Source: Glycomyces sp. NRRL B-16210
GTDB taxonomy: Bacteria > Actinomycetota > Actinomycetes > Mycobacteriales > Micromonosporaceae
Length of the DNA stretch: 64,000 nucleotides
Direction of reading: 5' to 3'
Assembly (NCBI RefSeq): GCF_000719515.1
Contig: NZ_JOGR01000007.1
Coordinates: forward strand, 62,001-126,000
Every line of letters starts with the position of its first letter. Positions within the stretch are counted from its first letter, which is position 1. Position numbers and translations under genes: made by a program. Below, one piece after another: positions 39,000 through 48,300 of this stretch. The notes under the pieces were generated by a model, which worked only from the letters and a program-made list of their open reading frames with translations, searched no databases and was not told the origin of the DNA.

Positions 39000-40409
39000 C
39001 TAGCCGATTCGCTCGCGACGGCCCAGGATGCCCTGGGGACGGGTGAGCATGATGATGATGAGGACCGCCAGAGCGCCGACGTACTTCAGCTCGGGCGCGA
39101 CCACGAGGGTCGACATCTGCACGAACACGCCGATGATCATGGACCCGAGGAACGCGCCGAACGCGGTGCCGAGCCCGCCGAGGACCACGGCGGCGAAGAT
39201 GAGCAGCAGCAGGTGCTGGCCCATGTCGAACTTGACGCCGTCGTTGATCGACAGGAACACCCCGGCCATGGCCGCGAGGCCGCCGCCGATCGTCCACACC
39301 AGGCGCACGACCTGGTTCACGTTGATGCCCGTGGACGCGGCCAGCGAGGGGTTGTCGGCCACCGCGCGGGTGGCCTTGCCGAGCCTGGTGTAGACCAGGG
39401 CCAGACCGACCGCGATGCACACGACCAGCGCGACCACGCCGGTCACGACCTCCTTCGGGGTGATGATGAGCCAGCCGAAGTCCCAGGGCTTCTGGCCGAC
39501 GTACTCGTTGTAGCGCTGGCGCTCGCCGCCCACGAAGAAGAGGGTGGCGAAGCGCAGCAGCAGGGCCACGCCGATCGAGATGATCATCATCGAGACCAGG
39601 CCGGTGCCGCGGCGGCGCAGTCGCGACCACAGCCCCCAGTCCTGGACCCAGCCGAAGGCCGCGCCCAGCAGGACCGCGGCGATCGCGGCGACCCACACCG
39701 GGACGCCGAAGCTGATGTTGAACAGCAGGGCCATCATCCCGCCGAAGGTGACGAGGTCGCCGTGGGAGAAGTTGGTGAGCCCGGTCGTGCCGAACACCAT
39801 GGACAGGCCGACCGCCGCGAGGGCGATCATGAGGCCGAAGTGGAGCCCGGAGAACAGGAGGCTGACGGCGCGGGTGGCGCCGGCCTCGTTCTCGAGCTCG
39901 CCCAGTTGCTCGCCGTCCTCCGCAACGTCGGCACTGGTGCCCTCGTCGCCGGGGTCGTCGCCGTCCGACTCGCCCTCGGAGGGGTCGTCGCCGGGCGCCT
40001 GGGGTTCGACCCCGTCGGCCAGCTGGGTGTCGAGCGGGAACAGAACGGTCCGGTCGGAGCTGACATCGATTTCGAGTTGCGGTCTGCCGCTGCGGACCAG
40101 CAGGCCGTCGGGCAGTGTCGACTCGTCGAGGGTGACCACGTAGGCGCCCTCGGACTCGAGTTCGACGGACCAGGTGCCGTCCTCACCGCTCTCGACGGTG
40201 CCGACCTCGTTGCCGGCGTCGTCGGTCACGGTGATCGTGACCCCCGATATCGGGCGGTCCTGCTGGTCCTTCAACAGGCCGTGGACGCCGAGCGCCTCTT
40301 GGGCGACAGCGCTGCTGCTCACCCCCAGACACAGCAACAGGCCGGCGAATGCAGCCGACAACAACAACACTGTTCGTCTCAATGGGCCCCCTCGGGAGGT
40401 TTCGGGCAT
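39000..40409 (-). CDS. livH: LivH permease fused to an exported Ig-like domain
   Basis: Protein of 469 aa, while LivH is usually about 290-300. Residues 1-36 form a signal sequence (RRTVLLLSAAFAGLLLCLG, AVAQ). Residues ~38-130 look like a carboxypeptidase-regulatory (transthyretin/Ig-like) beta domain (GLLKDQQDRPISGVTITVTD, DGTWSVELESEGAYVV). Residues ~134-176 are an acidic linker. The permease starts near 178, with FGTTGLTNFSHGDLVTFGGMM and the loop RLGKATRAVADNPSLAASTGIN. The extra domain would sit outside the membrane, where the binding protein docks. ATG 40409 preferred to GTG 40442 because GAGG precedes it and the signal peptide fits. A TATAAC box at 40504-40499 may be the operon promoter. 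Confidence 0.9.
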   Translation of the reverse strand: MPETSRGGPLRRTVLLLSAAFAGLLLCLGVSSSAVAQEALGVHGLLKDQQDRPISGVTITVTDDAGNEVGTVESGEDGTWSVELESEGAYVVTLDESTLPDGLLVRSGRPQLEIDVSSDRTVLFPLDTQLADGVEPQAPGDDPSEGESDGDDPGDEGTSADVAEDGEQLGELENEAGATRAVSLLFSGLHFGLMIALAAVGLSMVFGTTGLTNFSHGDLVTFGGMMALLFNISFGVPVWVAAIAAVLLGAAFGWVQDWGLWSRLRRRGTGLVSMMIISIGVALLLRFATLFFVGGERQRYNEYVGQKPWDFGWLIITPKEVVTGVVALVVCIAVGLALVYTRLGKATRAVADNPSLAASTGINVNQVVRLVWTIGGGLAAMAGVFLSINDGVKFDMGQHLLLLIFAAVVLGGLGTAFGAFLGSMIIGVFVQMSTLVVAPELKYVGALAVLIIIMLTRPQGILGRRERIG

Positions 40410-40692
40410 TGGAACCCGCCTCGTGCAATGTTCGAGAAACACGAAACGGCGGGAGTGAGTCGCATCTTAGGGAGACCTGACTTACAAGAGCAGTCCTCGT
40501 TATAGAACCGTTGCAAATGTGGCTCAGATGTTACCGGCGGGCCCTCGCGGGCCGAGCCGGCATTCCACTCGTCCGTTTCCGGATCATGCGACCCCTGTGA
40601 ACTTACCGAAACGGCTCGGCGGGGCGGCCCCGGCCCGCGAGTCCCCTGGGGCCACCGTCCGGCGACGGGGTGTGAGAGGATACTTCCCGCTC

Positions 40693-40766
40693 GGGGCAGT
40701 AGCTCAGCTGGTTAGAGCAGGGGACTCATAATCCCTGGGTCGCGGGTTCAAGTCCTGCCTGCCCTA
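40693..40766 (+). tRNA. tRNA with CAT anticodon, Ile2-like (or Met)
   Basis: Cloverleaf: acceptor GGGGCAG/CTGCCCT with a G-U first pair, D-arm AGCTCAGCTGGTTAGAGC, anticodon loop CTCATAA, T-arm GCGGGTTCAAGTCCTGC, discriminator A, no encoded CCA. The stretch from D-stem through T-loop matches E. coli tRNA-Ile2 (AGGCGACTCATAATCGCT and TTCAAGTCC) much better than elongator tRNA-Met, so after lysidine modification it may read AUA. Initiator is excluded by the acceptor pairing. Confidence 0.9.
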
Positions 40767-40769
40767 CAG

Positions 40770-40796
40770 CGAAGGCCCCGCGCTGCGGGGCCTTCG
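40770..40796 (+). terminator. Terminator after the CAT-anticodon tRNA
   Basis: Perfect 12-bp stem CGAAGGCCCCGC / GCGGGGCCTTCG with a 3-base loop, four bases past the tRNA. Confidence 0.8.
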
Positions 40797-40846
40797 ACGT
40801 GTACGCGGTGCTCACGGCCGCCGCTGAAAGCGGCCTTTTCCTCTCA

Positions 40847-41596
40847 CTACCAGGGAACTTCCCGAGTCTCGAAGTAGTCGATCCCCTCCTGGAAGAAGCC
40901 TCCCGTCGGCCCGCCATCGTCCAATAGGGCCAGTCGCACCGCTTCCTTGGCGGCGTCCTTCGGGTCGCGGGTGCCCTGGTTCGCGTTGAGGTCGGTCTTC
41001 GTGTATCCCGGAGTCATCGCGTTGACCTTGATCGGGGTGGGCTTGAGCTCCAGCGCCCAGGAGACGGTGAGCATGTTCAGCGCCGACTTCGAGGCGCCGT
41101 AGGAGCCCGGCTGCAACCCCGCGAACGGGAAGTCGGTGCGCGTCATCGTCCCGATCGAGCCGACCTCGCTGGAGACGTTCACGATCCGGCCCGCCTCGGC
41201 CTTGCGGACCAGCGGCAGGAACGCGTTCGTCACCGCGATCACGCCGAAGACGTTCACGTCGAAGTTCTTCTTCGCGGTGGCCACCGTCTGCGCGCTGGTG
41301 TTCCAGTCCTCGCCTTCGATCAGCGCGATCCCCGCGTTGTTCACCAGGACGTCGAGGCGTCCGTGCTCGGCCTCGACGCTCTTGGCCGCGGCGGCTACGG
41401 TGTCCTCGTCGGTCACGTCGACCCGCAGGAACCGCGCGTCCAGGCCCTCCTCTCTGAGCGTCGCGGCGGCGGCCTCGCCGCGCTCCTGCGAGCGGGCCCC
41501 GACCAGGACCGTCAGGCCCTCCTCGCCGAGTCCGCGGGCGATTTCGATGCCGATGCCTTTGTTGGCGCCGGTCACTAGTGCGATCTTCTTGGTCAT
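40847..41596 (-). CDS. Short-chain dehydrogenase/reductase
   Basis: NADPH-dependent reductase of 249 aa. TGANKGIG (residues 9-16), NNAG near 88, Ser in VNVSSEVGS near 140 and YGASK near 167. It resembles carbonyl-reductase-like SDRs of the plant/bacterial SDR family with the DVNVFGVIAVTNAFLPL helix. Divergent from an XRE regulator that most likely controls it. Confidence 0.92.
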   Translation of the reverse strand: MTKKIALVTGANKGIGIEIARGLGEEGLTVLVGARSQERGEAAAATLREEGLDARFLRVDVTDEDTVAAAAKSVEAEHGRLDVLVNNAGIALIEGEDWNTSAQTVATAKKNFDVNVFGVIAVTNAFLPLVRKAEAGRIVNVSSEVGSIGTMTRTDFPFAGLQPGSYGASKSALNMLTVSWALELKPTPIKVNAMTPGYTKTDLNANQGTRDPKDAAKEAVRLALLDDGGPTGGFFQEGIDYFETREVPW

Positions 41597-41698
41597 GCCA
41601 CCGAGACTGCGCCCGATTCGGCCGGCCGGAAAGAGACCTCTTTATGGTGGTACACCCGGTACCTGGTTCGCGGCCCCGCGAAGGGGCAGGATTGGCGC

Positions 41699-42619
41699 AT
41701 GGACCGCAGACAGCTCGCCGACTTCCTCCGGGTGCGCCGCGCCGCCATCCGCCCCGGCGACGTCGGCCTGCCCGAAGGACCGCGCCGCCGCACCCCCGGC
41801 CTGCGCCGCCAGGAGGTCGCCCAGCTCGCCGGGATCTCCGTGGAGTACTACATCCGCCTCGAGCAGGCCCGCGGCCCCAAGCCCTCCCGGCAGGTCCTCG
41901 GCGCGCTCGCCCGCGCCCTGGTCCTCGACCGCGACCAGCGCGCCCACCTGTTCCACCTCGTCGACGAGCTGCCCGAGTCCGAGTCGAGCCGCGAGGTCTC
42001 GCCGACGGTCCGGAACCTCCTGGCCGGCCTCGACGACTTCCCGGCGTACGCCATCGACGCCTGCTACGACATCCTCGCCTGGAACGGCCTCGCCGACCGC
42101 TTCATGGGCTACCTCTCCCGCCTGACCCGCGAGCAGCGGAACATCCTGCGCACCAACTTCACCGGCCCGCACGCCTCGGCGGTCCTGGCCGATCCGCACA
42201 CCTCCGCGTTCCTCCAGGACTGCGTCGCCGACCTGCGCGCCTCGCTGGCCCGCAGCCCTGGGGACGCGAAACTCCGCGGCCTGGTCGAGGAGCTGCTGCG
42301 CGCCAGCCCCGAGTTCGGGCAGATGTGGGCCGACCACCGGGTCGCCGTTCGCAAGGTCCAGACCAAGCGCGTGCACCACCACGACTTCGGGCCCCTGGAG
42401 TTCGACTGCCAGGTCCTCGACGTGCCCGGCAGCGCGGTGCGCTTGATCGTCTATGTGCCGCAACCGGACTCGCCCACAGCGGCCGCCTTCGCCTCGCTCC
42501 GGGAGGCGACGCCGGTCACGATCGCGGCCCCCGTGCGCCGCCTGCGGGCGCCCGGCGACGGACATCACGCCGGGAATCGGCCCTCAAGCCTTTTACTCGC
42601 CCGGCGAGTGTTCTTATGA
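41699..42619 (+). CDS. XRE-family regulator with MmyB-like ligand domain
   Basis: DNA-binding protein of 306 aa. The N-terminal helix-turn-helix (about residues 8-75) has the actinobacterial form RRRTPGLRRQEVAQLAGIS followed by YYIRLEQARGPKPS. The rest (about 100-275) is the MmyB-like ligand-binding domain (PAYAIDACYDILAWNGLA, RFGPLEF-like HHHDFGPLEFDCQVLDVPG). Fatty-acid or polyketide-like ligands have been proposed for this family. The last ~20 residues look like read-out beyond the domain. GGTACACCCGGTACC (41652-41666) in the divergent gap is a palindrome and possible operator. Confidence 0.9.
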   Translation: MDRRQLADFLRVRRAAIRPGDVGLPEGPRRRTPGLRRQEVAQLAGISVEYYIRLEQARGPKPSRQVLGALARALVLDRDQRAHLFHLVDELPESESSREVSPTVRNLLAGLDDFPAYAIDACYDILAWNGLADRFMGYLSRLTREQRNILRTNFTGPHASAVLADPHTSAFLQDCVADLRASLARSPGDAKLRGLVEELLRASPEFGQMWADHRVAVRKVQTKRVHHHDFGPLEFDCQVLDVPGSAVRLIVYVPQPDSPTAAAFASLREATPVTIAAPVRRLRAPGDGHHAGNRPSSLLLARRVFL

Positions 42620-42730
42620 TTGCCCGGAAGGCACCAAGCCCTTCTTGAACAGCGACCGGTACGGCAAGGACGCAGCCGGTGACAGCCTCAGCGTCCCACC
42701 CTCCCTCCTCTTCCACCGGAGCTGCTTTCC

Positions 42731-43921
42731 ATGCGCATGCCTCTGTTCGCCATGTCCATCGGCGCGTTCGGCATCGGCGCCGCCGAGTTCGTCATCATGG
42801 GGATCCTGCCCCAGCTCGCCGCCGCGCAGGGCGTCTCGCTCGCCCAGGCCGGCCTCGCCGTCTCCGCCTACGCCATCGGCGTCGTCCTCGGCGCCCCGCT
42901 GCTCACCGTCGCCACCACCCGCATCCCGCGCAAGCCCCTGCTCATCGGCCTGATGGGCTGGTTCGCGCTCGCCAACCTCGCCACCGCACTGGCCCCCGAC
43001 TTCGGTTTCCTGCTCGCCACCCGGTTCATCGCGGGCCTGCCGCACGGCGCGTTCTTCGGCGCCGCCGCGGTGGTCGGCGCGAGCCTGGTCCCCTTCGAGC
43101 GCCGCGCCCGCGCGATCGCTGGCATCATGTCCGGCCTGACCGTCGCCACCATCGTCGGCGTCCCGGTGAGCACCCTGCTCGTCGGCCACATCTCCTGGCG
43201 CTGGATCTTCGCCGCCGTCGCGGCCCTGGCCGTCCTGGCCGCCGCCGCGATCTGGGCCACCGTGCCCGACACCCGCGGCGTCGTCGTCGCGACCAGGGCC
43301 GCCGACGAGATCCGCGCGATCCGCTCCAGGAAGGTCCTGCTCCCGCTGGTGACCGGCGCGGTCGGCTTCGGCGGCATGTTCGCCGCCTACACCTACCTGA
43401 CGCCGATCCTCGAAGAGGTCACCGGCCTGAACGCGCTCGCCATCGCGATCACCCTCGCGGTCTTCGGCATCGGCCTGACCCTCGGCAACGTCGTCGGCGG
43501 CCAGATCGCCGACCGCGCCCCGATCCAGGGCCTGTTCGGCGCGTTCACCCTCATCGCGGCGGTGCTGCTCATGATGTTCTTCTCGATGTCGAACCCGGTC
43601 CTGGCGATCGGCGGGGTCTTCCTCATGGCGACCTCCTCCTCGCTGGTCGGCCCCATCATGCAGCGGCTGCTGCTCGACGGGGCGCACGCGGCGCCGTCAC
43701 TGGCGTCCTCGCTGCACCACGCCGCGTTCAACCTCGCGAACGCCAACGGCGCCTGGCTCGGCGGGCTCGCGCTCTCGCTCGGGATGAGCCTGACCGCGCC
43801 GATCCTCGTCGGCGTGGTCCTGGCGCTGGCGGGGCTGGCCCTGTCGGTCCCGCTGGCCCGCGCGCACGCCGAGTCGGCCGTGCCGAACGTGGAGCCCGCC
43901 GAGCTGGTCACCGCTTCTTAA
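42731..43921 (+). CDS. MFS transporter, DHA1/AraJ-like
   Basis: Twelve-helix exporter of 396 aa. AEFVIMGILPQLA in helix 1 and TTRIPRKPLLIGLM in the 2-3 loop resemble chloramphenicol/arabinose exporters of the DHA1 group; RFIAGLPHGAFFGAAAVVG is the helix 4-5 motif. Probably exports a drug or sugar. GGAGCTGCTTTCC lies ahead of the ATG. Its stop and that of the convergent dehydrogenase share the palindrome TTAA (43918-43921). Confidence 0.92.
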   Translation: MRMPLFAMSIGAFGIGAAEFVIMGILPQLAAAQGVSLAQAGLAVSAYAIGVVLGAPLLTVATTRIPRKPLLIGLMGWFALANLATALAPDFGFLLATRFIAGLPHGAFFGAAAVVGASLVPFERRARAIAGIMSGLTVATIVGVPVSTLLVGHISWRWIFAAVAALAVLAAAAIWATVPDTRGVVVATRAADEIRAIRSRKVLLPLVTGAVGFGGMFAAYTYLTPILEEVTGLNALAIAITLAVFGIGLTLGNVVGGQIADRAPIQGLFGAFTLIAAVLLMMFFSMSNPVLAIGGVFLMATSSSLVGPIMQRLLLDGAHAAPSLASSLHHAAFNLANANGAWLGGLALSLGMSLTAPILVGVVLALAGLALSVPLARAHAESAVPNVEPAELVTAS

Positions 43922-44898
43922 GGCACCAGCACCACCTTGCCCGTCGTGCCCCGGTGCTCCAGGGCGCGATGGGCTTCGGCGGCCTCGGCGAGCCCGAAGG
44001 TGTGCACGGCCGGGCGCAGCCGCCCGGCGGCGAGTTCGGCGAGCGAGCGCTCTTCGAGCGCCCTGAGGCCCCCGAGCTTCGCGAGGAGCTTCGGGCCGAG
44101 CGCGCCTGAGACGGTCAGGCCGCGCCCGACGATGTCCTCCACCGTGGCCTCGGTCGCCTTGCCCGCGGACCAGCCGAAGACGACCATCCGGGCGCCGAAG
44201 CCGAGCCGGTCGAAGGCGGCCCGGCCGACCTCGCCGCCCACCGAGTCGAACAGCAGCGTGGCCTCGCGGCCTTCGAGCGCCGCGTCCAGGACGGCCGTCC
44301 AGCCCTCGGCCCTGTAGTCGACGGCGGCGTCGGCCCCGTTGGCGGCCACCTGCGCCACCTTGGCGGGCCCGCCGGCGAGGCCGACGACGTAGGCTCCGGC
44401 GTTCTTGGCGGCCTGCACCAGGAGCGTGCCGAGGCCGCCGGCGGCGGCCGGGACGATCACGACGTCCTCACCGCTCACCGGGCCGACCCCGAGGACCATG
44501 AGCGCGGTGCGGCCGGTGCCGATCATCGCGACCGCCTCGGCGAAGTCCGCGCCGTCGGGCAGTTCGTGCACGGACTCGACCTCGCGGACGGTCTTCTCGG
44601 CGTAGCCGCCGGACGCGAAGCCGAGGTGCGCGACCACGCGCTTGCCGATCCACGACTCGTCGACGCCCTCGCCGACGGCGTCGACGATCCCGGCGCTCTC
44701 GCGGCCGGGGATCATCGGCAGGTCCGGCAGCGGGTAGGGCCCGTTCGGGTCGCCGGAGCGGAAGGTGGCGTCGAGGAGGTGCACCCCGGCGGCGCGGGCC
44801 TCGATGCGGACCTGGCCGGGGCCGGGCACCGGGTCGGGGACCTCCTCGTAGACGAGGACTTCGGGGCCGCCGAACTCGTGCTGTCGGATGGCGTGCAT
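43918..44898 (-). CDS. Zinc-type alcohol dehydrogenase / NADPH:quinone reductase family (MDR)
   Basis: Medium-chain reductase of 326 aa. The catalytic domain opens with RQHEFGGPEVLVYEEVPDP, and the NADPH-binding Rossmann part has AAAGGLGTLLVQAAKNAGAYVVGL near 150. No structural-zinc cysteines are seen, so it belongs to the zinc-free quinone oxidoreductase branch. Other blocks: LPMIPGRESAGIVDAVGEGV near 60, GGYAEKTV, and the end HRALEHRGTTGKVVLVP. ATG 44898 is the natural start; upstream codons are not conserved in character. Confidence 0.9.
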   Translation of the reverse strand: MHAIRQHEFGGPEVLVYEEVPDPVPGPGQVRIEARAAGVHLLDATFRSGDPNGPYPLPDLPMIPGRESAGIVDAVGEGVDESWIGKRVVAHLGFASGGYAEKTVREVESVHELPDGADFAEAVAMIGTGRTALMVLGVGPVSGEDVVIVPAAAGGLGTLLVQAAKNAGAYVVGLAGGPAKVAQVAANGADAAVDYRAEGWTAVLDAALEGREATLLFDSVGGEVGRAAFDRLGFGARMVVFGWSAGKATEATVEDIVGRGLTVSGALGPKLLAKLGGLRALEERSLAELAAGRLRPAVHTFGLAEAAEAHRALEHRGTTGKVVLVP

Positions 44899-45020
44899 GT
44901 CGACCTGCTTTCCAATGTCGGTGGGTGTGCCCCAACGGTAGGGAACCGCCGACTGGGACCGCATCCGTCGACCGACTGGACCCCGCCCGACCGGAGGCCG
45001 TGCGACCATTGCGGTCCCCC

Positions 45021-45341
45021 ATGGAACGGAGACCCGCGTTGGGCGCGTTGCAGCCTTGGCACGTTCTGGCCCTGCTCTGCTGCCTGCTGGCGGTGAGCGC
45101 CGTGGTGAGCCTGGTGGTCTGGGTGGTGATGCGGCCCGGCAACCGGGCGCAGGGTCCGACCTATCCGCCGGCCGGACAGTGGTACCCGCCGCCGCCCGGA
45201 CCGACGCACCACCACCATGACGGCGGCGCCGACTGGCACGACCGCGACCACGCCCGCGACCACGGCAACGACCATGGAGGCCACTCCGACAGCGGCGGAA
45301 GCACCGACGGCGGCTCGGACAGCGGAAGCGGCGGCGACTGA
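45021..45341 (+). CDS. Small membrane protein with His/Asp/Gly-rich tail
   Basis: Predicted protein of 106 aa. One membrane helix (about residues 10-34, LALLCCLLAVSAVVSLVVWVV) is followed by a Pro-rich segment (YPPPPGPTHHHH) and a tail of His, Asp, Ser and Gly repeats (DRDHARDHGNDHGGHSD). The tail could bind metal ions. I do not recognise a family. ATG 45021 puts the helix at the N-terminus; upstream residues in frame look non-coding. Confidence 0.6.
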   Translation: MERRPALGALQPWHVLALLCCLLAVSAVVSLVVWVVMRPGNRAQGPTYPPAGQWYPPPPGPTHHHHDGGADWHDRDHARDHGNDHGGHSDSGGSTDGGSDSGSGGD

Positions 45342-45362
45342 GCGTCTACCGACACGGGCTCC

Positions 45363-48300
45363 TCAGGTCTCGGGGTCGAGGCCCAGTCTTGCGAACAGGA
45401 TCCGGGCCCTCGCCCGGCACTGCGCCGCCTCCTTCGCCTGCCCGGCCTTCGCGTGGGCCTGCGCCAGCGCGACCAGGCTGCGCGCCTCCCGCAGCGGGTC
45501 GGGCATCGCCGCGAACACGTCGCACGCCTGGCGTCCCATCCGCACCGCCCGCCGCAGGTCGCCTCCGGCCGCATGGAGCTTGCACAGCACCCGCGCCTTG
45601 ACCGCGAGGGTCTCGGAGGTCTCGTAGCGGTCGAGCCCCGCGACCCGTTCGACCGCGTCGGCGGCGAGGTCGATCTGCTCGGTGTCGACGTACAGCTCCG
45701 CCAGCGAATAGGAGTAGACGAGCTGGTGGCGCCATCCGTGGACCTGCTCGACCAGGTCGAGTCCGTGCAGGAGCGCGGCCTCGGCGCGCGGGTAGTCCTG
45801 GTCGGCGCGGTGCACGGCCGACTGCCGGAAGTACAGCCGGGCCCGGTAGTACTTCGACGGGTGGTCGCGGAGCATCTCGGCGATCTCGCGGCACTGCTCC
45901 TCGGCCGCGGAGATGCGGCCCTGGTCGACGTACAGCTCCGAGAGCGACAGCAGCGGGTAGACCGTCGTGGGTCCTTCCGCTCCGGCCGCGTCGAGGTCGC
46001 GGGCGCGCAGCAGCAGCGTCTCGGCCTCGGCGAAGATCCCCATGCGCCGCAGCACGGTCCCCAGTGAGGTGAGCACTTCGACGAGCACGTGCCGTTTGCC
46101 CGAGCGCTCGGCGGCGAGCACCGCCTCCCGCAGGAGCGACACGGCCTCGCGGTAGCGGCCCAGTTGCGTGAGGGTGGTCCCGAGGTCGTTGCGGGCCTTG
46201 CCGGTGGCGTCGCCGTGCGGGGTGCGTTTGAGGTATTCGAGGGTCTTCTCGGCGAAGGCCTTGGACTGGTGCAGCTCGCCGGAGGCGTAGGCGACCGCGT
46301 CGGCGAGGGCGTAGGCGCGCACCGCGTCCATCGGCTCCGCCGAGCGCACGCCGGTCTCGATGCCGCGTTCGGCCACGTGGGCGAGTTCGGGCAGTTCGTA
46401 GAGGGAGTCGGCGAGGGCGGTCTCGTCGCGGTAACCGGCGTCGGCGAAGGCGATGAGGCGCGCCAGCAGCCGCGAGACCGTGGGGCGGCCGTTCCATTCG
46501 AGGAACGTGGCGACGATGTTGCGGTACTCCTCGACCGGCAGCCTGGTCGAGCCCTTCGCGTACCAGGCGACGGTCTGCTCCCGGAGCCGTTGCAGCGCGG
46601 CCTCGTCGAACCCGGACACGGCTTTGCGCCTGGCGTATTCGCGGACGAGGTCGTGGAACCGGTACCGGCCGGGCCGGTACTCGTCGATGCGGTGGGCCGC
46701 GACGAGTCTCGCGAGGAGCCGTTCGGCCGCTTCGGGCGCCCACGCGGCGAGCGCCACCGCCAGGCCCTTGGAGAAGTCGGCCCCCGGCAGGTACGCGAGG
46801 TTGAGGTACAGCAGTTCCTCTTCGGGTTCGAGCGCCTGGAACGACAGGTCGAACGCGGCGGCCACGGTGGTCGTGGGGTCGCCTTCGACGGCGAGGTGGG
46901 CGAGCCGGTCGTGCCCGGCGAGGGCCGCGGCGGTCTCGGCGAGCGTGGTGCCGGGCTGCCCGCCGAGGTTGGTGCCGACGATGCGCAGCGCCAGCGGCAG
47001 GCCGCCGCACAGTCCGGCGATGTGCTCGGCCGCTTCGGGTTCGCGTCCGACGCGTGCTTCGCCGATGAGGCTCGCGAGCATTCGGACGGTTTCGTCGGGG
47101 CCGAGCGCGCCGACGGTGATCTGGCGGATGTCGTGCAGCGCGGCCAGATCGGGCAGGCGCGAGCGGCTGGTGACGACCGCGACGCTCCCGGCGGTGGCCG
47201 GCAGCAGCGGCACGACCTGCGCGGAGTTGCGGGCGTTGTCGAGGATCAGGAGCGTGCGGGTGTCGGCCAGGCGCGAGCGCAGCAGTGCGGCGGCCTCGTC
47301 GGGGTCCGACGGGATGGCGCCGGTGTCGACGCCGAGGGCCCGCAGGAATCCGGCGATCGCGTCGAGCGGGGTGAGCGGGGCGGCGCGGTCGAAGCCGCGG
47401 AGGTTCACGTACAGCTGCCCGTCGGGGAACCGCTCGCGCACGCGGTGGGCCCAGTGCAGGGCGAGGGTGGTCTTGCCGGCGCCGCCGATCCCCGAGAGCA
47501 CCGCGGTCCGCGGGCCCGGTTCCAGGAGCGTGTCGAGTTCGGCGAGCTCGCCGGCGCGGCCGGTGAAGTGGATCGAGTCGGCGGGCAGTTGCGCGGGCGC
47601 GGGCAGCGTGTACGGCGCGGGCGCGGGGGCCGCGCGCAGCGCGGGGTCCTCGCGGAGGATCGCGGTGTGGTGGTCCTTGAGGCGCCGTCCGGGGTCGATG
47701 CCGAGCTCGTCGGCGAGCTGGCGGCGGATCGAGGCGTACACGTCGAGGGCCTCGGCGGTGCGCTCCTCCCGGTAGAGGGCGGTCATGAGCAGTTCGGCGG
47801 CCCGCTGGCGGTAGGGGTGCTGTTCGAGGACGCGGCGCAGGTCGGCGACGACGGCGGCGCCGGTGGCGAGCGCGAGTTCGAGCGCGGCGCGGTCCTCTTC
47901 GGCGGCGGCGCGCTCCTCGTTCCAGCGCAGCGCCCCCGATTCGATGAAGCGCCCGCCGAGGCCGGCGAGCGCCGGGCCCCGCCACAGCGCGAGGGCCTCG
48001 CGCAGGGTCGCCAGGGCCGCTTCGGGTTCGGAGGCGTCGACCTGCTCGCGGGCGATGCGGGCGGCGCGCTGGAACCGCAGCGAGTCGAGCTTCTCGGCGC
48101 GCACCCGCAGCCGGTAGCCGTCGCCGACGGTCTCCAGTTCGGAGGTGCCGGCCTCCAGCAGGAGGCCGCGGGCGGTCGCGACGGTGTTCTGGATCTGGCG
48201 GCGGGCGGTGGCGGGCGGGGCGTCCTCCCAGATGGCGTCGATCAGGCGCGGCAGCGTGACCACGTTGCCCGCCTCCAGGAGCAGGACGGCGAAGAGTCGG

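Noticed and set aside
45021..45341. His-rich small protein as a metallochaperone
   Set aside because: The tail is low-complexity and nothing nearby handles metals; kept as an unknown membrane protein.
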